This document shows, in pieces, positions 52,161 through 60,883 of a stretch of 64,000 bases of DNA. Each line of letters begins with the position of its first letter. Position 1 is the first letter of the stretch. This DNA is from Silvimonas soli. GTDB lineage: Bacteria; Pseudomonadota; Gammaproteobacteria; Burkholderiales; Chitinibacteraceae. The DNA lies in contig NZ_CP106736.1 of the NCBI RefSeq assembly GCF_030035605.1, positions 2,914,001-2,978,000 on the forward strand, in the 5' to 3' direction. A program made the position numbers and the translations under genes. Under the pieces are notes generated by a model, which saw nothing but the letters and a program-made list of their open reading frames with translations, did not search any database and was not told the DNA's origin.

Positions 52161-52759
52161 CTGAACTGAACATGTATATGAGTACATTGCCGGAGCACGA
52201 CATGATTTATCAGCAATACCGCGACTTTTGTGATGCCGCGCGGCAGCGCCATGTGATTTTTTATTACGTAGGCTATTTTTCGCAGCACATTGTCGGTGCC
52301 ATGGCAGATGCGCTCAAGCTGCGACTGGAAGTCAGCGGAATGGCTGGCCCAACGCGGCGCAAACTGTTCTCGTCTTTTGTCGAGATGTCGCAAAACATCA
52401 TCCATTATTCGGCCGACGCGTTGACGCCGATTGATCTGGATAACCACGAAGTACGCCATGGATCGGTGTGCATCGGCATTCAGGATGATCACTACTACCT
52501 GCTGTGCGCCAACCCGATCAAAGCCGATTCAGCCGAAGCACTGCGCCAGCGGATCGAGCCATTGCGCTCGATGACGCTGGAAGAAATCAAGCAAGCCTAC
52601 AAAGAAGCACTGCGCTCGGATGCGCCCGAAGACAGCAAAGGCGCTGGCGTGGGCTTTCTGACCATGGCGCGTGACGCTAGCGTGCCACTGGAATTTGAAT
52701 TTGTGCCGATGCCGCACGAGCCGGATCTGTGCATGTTTTATATCAAAGCCATTATCTGA
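52157..52759 (+). CDS. siaB: SiaB-family protein kinase
   Basis: 200 residues from the ATG at 52157, which overlaps the siaA stop. SiaB pattern: YYVGYFSQHIVGAMADALKL, RRKLFSSFVEMSQNIIHYSA, and C-terminal EDSKGAGVGFLTMARDA with the Gly-rich ATP lid. The HATPase-type fold gives Ser/Thr kinase activity on SiaC in characterised relatives. Partner of the siaA phosphatase. Confidence 0.9.
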   Translation: MTELNMYMSTLPEHDMIYQQYRDFCDAARQRHVIFYYVGYFSQHIVGAMADALKLRLEVSGMAGPTRRKLFSSFVEMSQNIIHYSADALTPIDLDNHEVRHGSVCIGIQDDHYYLLCANPIKADSAEALRQRIEPLRSMTLEEIKQAYKEALRSDAPEDSKGAGVGFLTMARDASVPLEFEFVPMPHEPDLCMFYIKAII

Positions 52760-52783
52760 CCGATCAGAACACCAGGACTTATC

Positions 52784-53173
52784 ATGGACAACCTGTTTAT
52801 CGCCGCCACGCCGACCTCGCCTGAGGTCGATTTCCGTTTTAGCCAACACGTGCTGTCGCTCAAAGGCGAGTCCTATCCGGAAAACGCGGCCGCCTTTTAT
52901 GGCGAAATCATTGCCAACGTGCGCACGTATCTGGCGGGCTGCCAGCAGGCCAATATCGAGGTCAACGTGGCGCTGGCCTACTTCAATAGCTCCAGCACTA
53001 AAGTGTTGTTCAACCTGTTCGATGCCTTCAATCAGGCCGCGCTGATGGGCAATCACGTCACCCTGAACTGGTACCACGACGAAGACGACGACACCATTCT
53101 GGAGTTCGGTCAGGAATTGCAGGATGACTTTGGCGCGCTGGATTTTCACGATCACGCACTGAGCGGCGTTTGA
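52784..53173 (+). CDS. siaC: SiaC-family regulatory phosphoprotein (DUF1987)
   Basis: 129 residues. Family core: PEVDFRFSQHVLSLKGESYP, NVALAYFNSSSTKVLFNLF and LNWYHDEDDDTILEFGQ. The Thr in NSSSTK (Thr72 here) corresponds to the regulatory phosphothreonine of Pseudomonas SiaC. Unphosphorylated SiaC binds and activates the SiaD diguanylate cyclase in that system. It lies 24 bp after siaB. Confidence 0.92.
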   Translation: MDNLFIAATPTSPEVDFRFSQHVLSLKGESYPENAAAFYGEIIANVRTYLAGCQQANIEVNVALAYFNSSSTKVLFNLFDAFNQAALMGNHVTLNWYHDEDDDTILEFGQELQDDFGALDFHDHALSGV

Positions 53174-53182
53174 AGCCGACAC

Positions 53183-53899
53183 ATGCCTGGTACTGATCCT
53201 GATCTGTTTGACCTGGAACACGCTGCGCTGGCCGAGGCGAGCGTGGTGTATGACGACGTGCACGCGCCGGCGGGTATCCAGCGGCTGGCGCTGGGTGAGC
53301 TGATCGGGCATTACGAGCGCTTGTTGCGTGAAACGCGGCGGCTGATTCAGCGCAGCGACCGGCAAGAGCGCGAAATGAATGTGCTTAACCAGCGGCTGCA
53401 AACGCTGGCCATCAACCTGGATTACCGCGCCCGCCACGACACGCTCACTGGCGTGCTCAATCGTGGTGCGGTGATCGAACTGTGCAACGACACACTGCTG
53501 CACAGCGATATCGCGCTGGTGGTGCTGGACCTGGACCACTTCAAACGCATCAACGATACCTTCGGCCATCCGGCGGGCGATGCGGTGCTGTGCGCGGTGG
53601 TGGAGCAACTGCAGTCGGTGGTGGGTGAGATCGGGCAGATTGGTCGGGTCGGCGGCGAGGAATTCACCGTCATGTTGCCTGGGCTGCTGCTGGACGACGC
53701 CATGCAACTGGCGGAGTACATGCGTGCTGCGGTGGCAACGCACGTTTTTCCATCTCCGATCGAACGGGCGATGACTGCCAGCTTTGGCGTGAGCTGGAGT
53801 GCCGCGGGCACTCCATTTGAAAGTGCCTACAGCCGCGCTGACGAGGCGCTATATGTGGCCAAGCGCAATGGCCGCAACCAGGTTGTGCGCGCCCGCTGA
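53183..53899 (+). CDS. siaD: SiaD-type diguanylate cyclase
   Basis: 238 residues. A short N-terminal helical/coiled-coil region (about 40-75, GHYERLLRETRRLIQRSDRQ) leads to a GGDEF domain with signature GGEEF in RVGGEEFTVMLPG. The position of the I-site RxxD, five residues before the signature, reads GEIG, so product inhibition is not expected. No membrane helix. The cyclase should be controlled by SiaC binding. It ends 367 bp upstream of pgaA. Confidence 0.92.
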   Translation: MPGTDPDLFDLEHAALAEASVVYDDVHAPAGIQRLALGELIGHYERLLRETRRLIQRSDRQEREMNVLNQRLQTLAINLDYRARHDTLTGVLNRGAVIELCNDTLLHSDIALVVLDLDHFKRINDTFGHPAGDAVLCAVVEQLQSVVGEIGQIGRVGGEEFTVMLPGLLLDDAMQLAEYMRAAVATHVFPSPIERAMTASFGVSWSAAGTPFESAYSRADEALYVAKRNGRNQVVRAR

Positions 53900-54266
53900 T
53901 TGTTGTTTTTCCTTTCCAACTCAACTCGCCCTGCGCGCTGACTTTTCCCCAAGAAACAAGTACTTGTCCAATTGCCGCATCCATATGCGGCTTTCTTACG
54001 TATATCCATTGAAACGGCGCTGAGCGGTCATTGCCGTTGCGGCATGCTATTTGTCATGTTTTATTGGAAATTTATGTTTGTACGTAAAAATAAAGTGTTT
54101 GTCTTACATTTTTAATTTGACTAAATAAGCTTTTGATTATGCTAATAATGAGTCCAATCTATTGTATGTATTGATATTTTTGATTATAATTCGGCCGTGT
54201 TTTATGAGAATTTGTATCGGCAGTTTGAAATAATCTAACAGATATAGACAGGAATCAGGTTGGTTA
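53900..54266. other. AT-rich intergenic region upstream of pgaA
   Basis: The stretch from about 54050 to 54240 is markedly AT-rich against the roughly 60% GC background (for example TTTGATTATGCTAATAATGA). I see no terminator after siaD and no riboswitch. A 23-codon frame at 54041 is not supported. It probably carries the pga promoter and regulator sites. Confidence 0.65.
54162..54190 (+). promoter_or_regulatory. Probable sigma-70 promoter of pgaABCD
   Basis: TTGTAT (54162-54167), a 17-bp spacer and a perfect TATAAT (54185-54190). Transcription would start near 54197 and leave about a 70-base leader to the pgaA ATG. The leader contains a CAGGAATCAGG segment that could serve as ribosome-binding site and, given E. 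coli practice, a possible CsrA target. Confidence 0.55.
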
Positions 54267-56777
54267 ATGAGTTGCCCTAATGCCGTAACCTCCCTGTCGA
54301 GCATAAGCTGGCGTACTGCAAGGCGCTCTGTCCTGCCGTTGTCTCTTGTTTTACTTACGGCTGCGCCCCTTGCGTTGGCCGCTTCTTCTGCCAGCGAAGA
54401 GCTGCGCTACCGCGAAGCAATCGAAAACGCCCGCAACAGCAAACTGGGTGACGCCGCTCAGTCATTGCAGGATTTGCTGACCGCGCACCCTGCTGATTTG
54501 CGTTATCGCCACGATCTGGTTGCGGTTTATGCCTGGCAGGGTAGTTATGCCCAAGCAGTCGCGCTGGCGCGTGGTTTGAGTCTGGACACCACCCCGCTGT
54601 ATGTTCTGCAAGCGTGGGCTGACGCCGAAAAGAACACGCAAAACCTGGATCAGGCCCAGGCCATCTACCAAGCCATTGACCGGCGCGAGCCAGGACGGCT
54701 GGCGATTCAGATTTCGTTGGCGCAGCTGGATATCCTGCGTGACAAGGCTCCGCAAGCGCTGGCCCGGCTGCAAGCTGTCGATGCCGACAAACTCAATCCA
54801 GCTGACCGTATTGCCTTGCAGGAAATGCTGATCCGCACCTGGCTGGCTTTGCAGGATTACCCCGAAGCGATCAAGCAGAGCGACGAGTTGCTGGCGATTG
54901 CCCCCGCCAACCGCACCGCGCTGGAGGCGAAATTTGTCTCCAACCTGCGCATGGATGCGCCACGTCTGGCACTGGCCACCAGTTTGACGCTCACTCCGGC
55001 TGATCGCGCAGCGGCCAAAACTGCCGCCATTTCACGGGAAATCCGCTGGGGTCGGGCCGAGGCCGATAACTCGCGGGCATCGTCGCCCACCCGTTGGGTG
55101 ACCACTGACGCTGCCATCAATTCCGCCCAACAACATATCGATGAACTAAGCCGCAACGAGCCAGCCGGATCGGATGCTCTGTTGCGTCAGCAATACGATC
55201 TGCTGGTGGTGCTGGTTGATCGCCGCCGCAACCGCGAGGCGGTTGATCTGTACCGCATGCTGCAACTGCAGGGCGCGGCTATCCCGGCGTGGTTGAAAAT
55301 ACCGGCCGCCAGCGCTTACTTGGCGCTACGGCAGCCAGACATGGCCATCAAACTGTATGAACAAGCCTTTGCCGCCAAGGTGGGCGACTTTGATGCGCAT
55401 GTGAATTATGTTTACGCGCTACTTGAAGCCGAGCACGCCGAGGCCGCCATCGCCGCGGCGGATCAACTGGTGGCCGACACCCCGGAATGGCGCAACAACG
55501 CGTATCCGGCGCTGCGCGTGGAAAACCAGAATTATCCGGCAGCGCAACTGCTGGCGGCGCAGGTGCGGGCGTTTACCGAGCAACTGGCCGATGCCCAACG
55601 GCGGGTGGATGACCTGCACCGACGCGCACCGGGCAATGAAGACATCGCCGCTGCCCAAGCTGACATTGACCGATTGCGTGGCTGGCCTCGTCGCGCGCTG
55701 ACGCAACTGAACCGGCTGCATACGCTTAGCCCGGATTACATTTGGGTGATTCCGCCCACGTTTGACGCCCATATGGATACGGCGGACTTTGCCGCCGCCG
55801 CGACTGATCTCGCGCGAGCCCAACTGGAAATGCCTGACGACAGCGTCACCCAGCGGATGGAACGCAACTGGCAGGATCATCTGCGCCCGCAAACCGTGAC
55901 GACGCTGGCATTCGGGCGCAGCGGTGGCGGCAAGGAAGGGCTGGCTGGCAACGGTGATGTCCATGATCTGACGTTTGACAGCCGCGTTTACAGCAGTCCG
56001 TTCGCCGACAACTGGCGCGCCTATGCTCGCGCTGGCTGGCAACAAAGCAGCAGCAATGTAGAAAACCTGCTGCGGCGCGTGGGCGGTGCTGGCCTGGAAT
56101 ATCGCTCACCCGATTGGTCCGGCGAAACCGAACTGGATGGTGCCAATGGCTCGTCTGGCACAGCCGGTGGGCATGTCGCGGTGAGCTATCACCCCAGCGA
56201 CTTCTGGACCGTCGACTTGGGCTACGCCCACGACGGGGATGACACACCGCTGCGCGCTTTTGCCGACGGCGTGCATACCGACTTCACCAACACGGCGTTG
56301 CGCTATCGCTGGAGTGAATCGCGCGAAGTGGGGCTGGTGCTGTCGCATGGTCACTTCTCTGACGACAACACCCGGCTGGGCTGGGGTGTTTACGGCGTAC
56401 AGCGGGCCGTCACCCAACCGTATTACCAGATGGATGTGCGGCTGGATGTCGGCGGCATGCATAACGACTTGCCTGCTACGGCCGCCAACTATTTCAACCC
56501 GTCCAGCCAGCAAGCCGGCGTGGTTTCGGTGATCAACCACTGGGTGCAATGGCGTCAGTACGAACGTCAGTTGAGCCACCGTCTCACGCTCACCGCCGGA
56601 GAAAACTGGCAGCGCAGCTATGGCGCAGCCACCGTCGGCGGCGCTGCGTATGAACTCGAATATCAACTGAACGCCTTGCTGGACTGGCGGATCGGGACGG
56701 GCATTAACCGTGCGTACTACGACGGCAATGGCGAAACCGATTACTCCGTGCACGCCACGCTGGACTGGAAATTCTGA
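54267..56777 (+). CDS. pgaA: PgaA outer-membrane PNAG export porin
   Basis: 836 residues. A signal peptide (about 1-39, LVLLTAAPLALAAS) is followed by a TPR superhelix (about 45-500, NARNSKLGDAAQSLQDLL, WADAEKNTQNLDQAQAIYQA) and a C-terminal beta-barrel ending LDWKF with the terminal Phe of outer-membrane proteins. Slightly longer than E. coli PgaA (807). It exports deacetylated poly-beta-1,6-GlcNAc. Its stop overlaps the pgaB ATG by one base. Confidence 0.93.
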   Translation: MSCPNAVTSLSSISWRTARRSVLPLSLVLLTAAPLALAASSASEELRYREAIENARNSKLGDAAQSLQDLLTAHPADLRYRHDLVAVYAWQGSYAQAVALARGLSLDTTPLYVLQAWADAEKNTQNLDQAQAIYQAIDRREPGRLAIQISLAQLDILRDKAPQALARLQAVDADKLNPADRIALQEMLIRTWLALQDYPEAIKQSDELLAIAPANRTALEAKFVSNLRMDAPRLALATSLTLTPADRAAAKTAAISREIRWGRAEADNSRASSPTRWVTTDAAINSAQQHIDELSRNEPAGSDALLRQQYDLLVVLVDRRRNREAVDLYRMLQLQGAAIPAWLKIPAASAYLALRQPDMAIKLYEQAFAAKVGDFDAHVNYVYALLEAEHAEAAIAAADQLVADTPEWRNNAYPALRVENQNYPAAQLLAAQVRAFTEQLADAQRRVDDLHRRAPGNEDIAAAQADIDRLRGWPRRALTQLNRLHTLSPDYIWVIPPTFDAHMDTADFAAAATDLARAQLEMPDDSVTQRMERNWQDHLRPQTVTTLAFGRSGGGKEGLAGNGDVHDLTFDSRVYSSPFADNWRAYARAGWQQSSSNVENLLRRVGGAGLEYRSPDWSGETELDGANGSSGTAGGHVAVSYHPSDFWTVDLGYAHDGDDTPLRAFADGVHTDFTNTALRYRWSESREVGLVLSHGHFSDDNTRLGWGVYGVQRAVTQPYYQMDVRLDVGGMHNDLPATAANYFNPSSQQAGVVSVINHWVQWRQYERQLSHRLTLTAGENWQRSYGAATVGGAAYELEYQLNALLDWRIGTGINRAYYDGNGETDYSVHATLDWKF

Positions 56778-58810
56778 TGAAGCACTCTCTGGCAGCGATC
56801 TTTCGCTCTGCCCTGGCCGCCGCACAAGGCCTGGTCAACTTGCCGCTACGGTTAGCGTCTGCGCTGGCGCTGGCGCTGGCTTTGACGTTGCTGCTGGCCT
56901 TGCCGCTGGCCCGCGCCGAAACGGCCACCTGGCCTGCCGACAGCTTTGAAGTGCTGTGTTATCACGAGGTGCGTGACGACGTTTGGGTGCTGCCTGATCC
57001 GTACGCCATCAGCACGCGACGGCTGGTGCAGCATTTTGAGTGGCTGCGTGAGAATGGTTACACCGTCATCAGCGTGGACGACATCCTGGCGGCCCGCGCG
57101 GGCACCAAACCACTGCCGCCCAAAGCCGTGTTGCTGACCTTCGACGATGGCTACAAGAGTTTTTATACCCACGTTTTTCCGCTGCTCAAAGAATTTAACT
57201 ACCACGCGGTGCAAGGGGTCGTCGGGCACTGGATTGACGCCGCCGACGGTGCCGACATTACCGCCGAATCGCGCAATTACAGCCGCGAAGACATCATGAC
57301 CTGGGCTGAGGTCAAAGAGTTGTCTGACTCTGGCCTGGTCGAGATTGCCTCACACAGCTACAACGAGCACCACGGCATTCAGGCCAATCCGCAAGGTAAT
57401 CAACTGCCCGCGTTGATCACGCATATTTACGACGCCACCACCGGCAAATATGAAACCGACGCGCAATATCTGGCGCGGGTGCAGCTGGACCTGAAAAAGA
57501 ACGCAGAAGTTATCGCGCAGCACACCGGCAAAGCCCCGCGTGTGATGGTGTGGCCGTATGGACGCTACAACCGGGCGACAATTGAGGCGGCCAAAGCGGC
57601 GGGCATGCCGATCACGCTGACGCTGGATGACGGACCAAATGGTCCGGATATTCCGCTGGACCGCCTGCGTCGCGTGCTGATTACCCATTCCGATGGCGAA
57701 AGCGTGAAAGCGCTGGATGCCGCCATGCGCCCGTCGCCCGCCAAGCCCGTCCGCGTCATGCATGTGGATCTGGACTACGTCTACGACCCGGACCCCAAGC
57801 AGCAAGAACTGAACTTGGGCAAATTGCTGGATCGGGTCAAAGCCAGCGGTGCCAACACCGTTTTCCTGCAAGCATATGCCGACCCCAGTGGCGCCGGCGC
57901 CGCAACGGCGCTGTATTTCCCTAACCGCCATCTGCCCATGCGCGCTGATTTGTTTTCTCGCGCGGCTTGGCAACTTCAGACGCGCGCCGGGGTAAAGGTT
58001 TACGCCTGGATGCCGCTCAGTGCCTACGTCTTGCCAGAAACCGACCCGCTGGCAGGAAAACTGGTGACCGCCAGCACGGCCAAAGGGGCGCAGGCTTATC
58101 ACCGGCTCTCGCCATTTGACCCCGCGGTGCGCCAGTTGATTGGCGAAATCTATAACGATCTGGCCACCCATGCGGTGTTCCAGGGCGTGCTGTTCCATGA
58201 CGACGCCACGCTCACCGACTTTGAAGATGACAGCCCGGCTGCCCGTGCGGTTTATCAATCTTGGGGTTTGCCCGGCAGTGTGGATGAAATCCGCAAAGAC
58301 CCGGCGGCGATGCAACGCTGGACTGCGCTCAAGACCAGTTATCTGACGGATTTCTCGCTGCAACTGGCAGACCGGGTTCGCCACTGGCAACCCAATCTGA
58401 AAACCGCGCGCAATATGTACGCCCGCGTCGTCCTGCAGCCCGAAGCCCAAGCCTGGTTTGCCCAGTCGCTACCGGATTTCCTCGCCCATTACGACTACAC
58501 CGCCATTATGGCGATGCCGTATATGGAAGGCGCAGCGCAGCCATTGCCATGGTTGAGCACGCTGGCCAAAACCGTGGCGATTATTCCCGGCGCGCTGGAC
58601 AAGACGGTGTTCGAATTGCAGGCGGTGGACTGGAAAACCAGCAAGCCGTTGACCGGGCACGAACTGGCAACGCAGATGGACACTCTGATGGACGCCGGTG
58701 TCCGCAGCTATGGTTATTACCCGGATGATTTTGTCAAAGACCAACCCAAGCTGGATGAACTGGTCGAGCGTTTCTCGCTGCGCAGCTTTCCATATCGGGG
58801 CAGCAAGTGA
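56777..58810 (+). CDS. pgaB: PgaB PNAG N-deacetylase / glycoside hydrolase
   Basis: 677 residues, like E. coli (672). The N-terminal deacetylase domain has TFDDGYKSFYTHVFPLL, SHSYNEHHGIQANP and VWPYGRYNRATIEA. The C-terminal GH153-type domain has MHVDLDYVYDPDPKQQELN, VFLQAYADP, WMPLSAY and LFHDDATLTDFEDDSPA. Unlike E. coli PgaB, the N-terminus (LALTLLLALPLARAETATW) shows no lipobox Cys, so the protein should be a soluble periplasmic enzyme. It overlaps pgaC by 4 bp. Confidence 0.94.
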   Translation: MKHSLAAIFRSALAAAQGLVNLPLRLASALALALALTLLLALPLARAETATWPADSFEVLCYHEVRDDVWVLPDPYAISTRRLVQHFEWLRENGYTVISVDDILAARAGTKPLPPKAVLLTFDDGYKSFYTHVFPLLKEFNYHAVQGVVGHWIDAADGADITAESRNYSREDIMTWAEVKELSDSGLVEIASHSYNEHHGIQANPQGNQLPALITHIYDATTGKYETDAQYLARVQLDLKKNAEVIAQHTGKAPRVMVWPYGRYNRATIEAAKAAGMPITLTLDDGPNGPDIPLDRLRRVLITHSDGESVKALDAAMRPSPAKPVRVMHVDLDYVYDPDPKQQELNLGKLLDRVKASGANTVFLQAYADPSGAGAATALYFPNRHLPMRADLFSRAAWQLQTRAGVKVYAWMPLSAYVLPETDPLAGKLVTASTAKGAQAYHRLSPFDPAVRQLIGEIYNDLATHAVFQGVLFHDDATLTDFEDDSPAARAVYQSWGLPGSVDEIRKDPAAMQRWTALKTSYLTDFSLQLADRVRHWQPNLKTARNMYARVVLQPEAQAWFAQSLPDFLAHYDYTAIMAMPYMEGAAQPLPWLSTLAKTVAIIPGALDKTVFELQAVDWKTSKPLTGHELATQMDTLMDAGVRSYGYYPDDFVKDQPKLDELVERFSLRSFPYRGSK

Positions 58811-60120
58811 ATGCGCTTTCATCACTCAGCACCGTGTTGCTGCAATTTGCCTTTTTCTATCCACTCACGATGGCGTGGATGTGGATGATTGGCGCGGTGC
58901 ATTACTACTGGCGCTTTGAACGCCGTACCGCCAGCCTGGCGATTCCGCCCATCCTGGATAACTACCCTGGCGTATCGCTGGTGGTGCCGATGCACAACGA
59001 AAGTGCTAACGCGCGCGAGACCATCGCTCAGTTGATGTGTCAGCGTTATCCCTTGTTTGAAGTCATTGCCGTCAACGATGGCAGCCGCGACAACACCGGC
59101 GAAATCCTTGATGAACTGGCACTGGAATACCCGCGTTTGCGCGTGATTCACCTGGCCACCAATCAGGGCAAGGCGATGGGACTGAATACCGCAGCCCTGA
59201 TGGCCAGATATGAATTCCTGATCTGCATTGATGGCGACGCGCTGCTGGATGAATACGCCGCCGCCTGGTTCATGCAGCACTTTGCCCACGGCCCGCGCCT
59301 GGGCGCCATTACCGGCAACCCGCGTATCCGCAATCGCTCCACCTTGCTGGGCAAACTGCAAGTGGGTGAGTTCTCGTCGATTATCGGCATGATCAAACGG
59401 GCGCAACGCACTTACGGGCGCATCTTCACCATCTCTGGCGTGGTCAGCGCGTTTCGCCGTGCAGCATTGCATGACGTGGGCTACTGGAGCCCGGAGATGC
59501 TGACCGAAGACATTGATATCAGCTGGAAACTGCAAATTGCCCACTGGGACATCCGCTACGAACCCAAGGCCCGTTGCTGGATTCTGATGCCCGAAACGCT
59601 GATGGGTTTGTGGAAGCAGCGTCTGCGCTGGGCCATGGGTGGTGTGCAGGTGCTGGCCAAGTATTTGCCGTCGCTGCTGTTCTGGCGCAAACGCCGCATG
59701 TGGGCGATTTACCTGGAATTCCTGCTGAGTGTGGCGTGGGCTTACGTCATGGGTGGCGTCATGGTGCTGTGGCTGCTCGGCCAGTTTTTGCCGTTGCCAG
59801 AGCCGCTGCATATCCAGACCTTGCTGCCCGGCTGGAACGGCGTAGTGATCGGTGCGACCTGTTTGTTGCAGATTGCTGTCGCGCTGCGACTGGACGCGCG
59901 TTACGACGAAGGGTTGGGGCGTTCGTATTATTGGATGGTCTGGTATCCGCTGGCTTACTGGTTGCTCAACATGCTGACCACCATCTGGGCCGTGCCCAAA
60001 ACCCTGATGCGCAAACGCAATGCCCGCGCTGTCTGGGTGAGCCCGGATCGAGGCATTCAGCAAACGGTGCAAACGCCGCATCCGCCGGTGCATGAACACC
60101 ATGTGAGTACCAAATCATGA
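58807..60120 (+). CDS. pgaC: PgaC poly-beta-1,6-GlcNAc synthase
   Basis: 437 residues. A family 2 glycosyltransferase with several membrane helices: two spans near the N-terminus, catalytic Asp in AVNDGSRDNTGEILDEL, DGDALLDEYAA, the acceptor region ITGNPRIRNR, TEDIDISWKLQ and the QRLRWAMGG product-binding motif, and C-terminal spans. It polymerises UDP-GlcNAc at the inner membrane and needs PgaD and c-di-GMP. GTG start overlapping the pgaB stop (GTGA). Confidence 0.95.
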   Translation: MNALSSLSTVLLQFAFFYPLTMAWMWMIGAVHYYWRFERRTASLAIPPILDNYPGVSLVVPMHNESANARETIAQLMCQRYPLFEVIAVNDGSRDNTGEILDELALEYPRLRVIHLATNQGKAMGLNTAALMARYEFLICIDGDALLDEYAAAWFMQHFAHGPRLGAITGNPRIRNRSTLLGKLQVGEFSSIIGMIKRAQRTYGRIFTISGVVSAFRRAALHDVGYWSPEMLTEDIDISWKLQIAHWDIRYEPKARCWILMPETLMGLWKQRLRWAMGGVQVLAKYLPSLLFWRKRRMWAIYLEFLLSVAWAYVMGGVMVLWLLGQFLPLPEPLHIQTLLPGWNGVVIGATCLLQIAVALRLDARYDEGLGRSYYWMVWYPLAYWLLNMLTTIWAVPKTLMRKRNARAVWVSPDRGIQQTVQTPHPPVHEHHVSTKS

Positions 60121-60626
60121 TGACGCAACCGCCGCGGCCATCGACGCATCTGATTATTGAACGACCCGATTGGCAAACCCGCCGTCAGCGCGTGGTTTAT
60201 GGCTCGCTAACGGCTATGGGCTGGGCGCTGTGGGGATTTTTGTGGCTGCCGCTGCTGACCGCAGTCGGCTGGCTGGGCGAAGCCTTCTTTGCCTGGCATC
60301 ACATGGTGCAACTGGACGGATTCTCGGCTTTTCGCCATCTGGCCGCGTCTTATAGCGGCGCGCTGGTAGTGCTGGGCGGGATCTTCGTCGGCTGGGCCTC
60401 GTATAACTATCTGCGCTTTCGCGGCTACGACCGCCGCCGTCCACGCCCAACGGTAACCGACCACGATCTGGCCGACGCTTACCATGTGCCCGAAAGCGAT
60501 GTTGCCCGCTGGCACGCGAGTCGACGGCTGGTGGTGTGGCATGACGAACAAGGGCAGGTGGTGCGCGTGCAAACTGATCCGCCGCCACAACACGAGATCG
60601 TGCCGGAACCGGCGCCGGTGGTCTGA
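60117..60626 (+). CDS. pgaD: PgaD c-di-GMP-responsive synthase partner
   Basis: 169 residues. Two membrane helices (about 23-47 and 70-97) with a soluble tail ending in Pro/Gln-rich PPPQHEIVPEPAPVV, like PgaD. Tryptophan-rich TM1 (WALWGFLWLPLLTAVGWLG) is typical. It stabilises PgaC and forms the c-di-GMP site with it. Its start overlaps pgaC as ATGA. It closes the operon. Confidence 0.9.
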   Translation: MMTQPPRPSTHLIIERPDWQTRRQRVVYGSLTAMGWALWGFLWLPLLTAVGWLGEAFFAWHHMVQLDGFSAFRHLAASYSGALVVLGGIFVGWASYNYLRFRGYDRRRPRPTVTDHDLADAYHVPESDVARWHASRRLVVWHDEQGQVVRVQTDPPPQHEIVPEPAPVV

Positions 60627-60658
60627 ATTAGATACGACACGCTCAAAATGGTGGCCAG

Positions 60659-60811
60659 CTACTCGCGATCAATGCGTTTCTTGCTGTTCCGGTAGCGCCG
60701 CCATTGCCAGATGACCACCACACCGGCGATCGGGATCAGGAACAGCAAAAACTCGAATGACCCGTCACCGCCGTCGGGAGAGAAGCCGAATATTTTTTCG
60801 ATAAAGTCCAT
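60659..60811 (-). CDS. 50-aa single-span membrane protein
   Basis: ATG at 60811 with AGGAG six bases upstream (GATGAGGAGCAACA). Sequence MDFIEKIFGFSPDGGDGSFE, then a hydrophobic helix (FLLFLIPIAGVVVIWQW) and a basic tail RRYRNSKKRIDRE. The MDFIEKxFGxSPDGG type of start recurs in small proteobacterial membrane proteins that I recall without a function. It lies convergent with pgaD. Confidence 0.75.
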   Translation of the reverse strand: MDFIEKIFGFSPDGGDGSFEFLLFLIPIAGVVVIWQWRRYRNSKKRIDRE

Positions 60812-60883
60812 TGTTGCTCCTCATCGCCCGAGGCAGCCGTAGCGGCCCACCCGGCTTTGCCGCGAAACAGGTTGGCACCCATG

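Noticed and set aside
54041..54112. A 23-codon frame in the AT-rich pgaA upstream region
   Set aside because: It has no ribosome-binding site and lies in low-complexity AT-rich DNA, which makes such frames by chance.
53900..54266. A c-di-GMP riboswitch before pgaA
   Set aside because: I looked for the GEMM-type conserved core and found nothing like it in the AT-rich leader.
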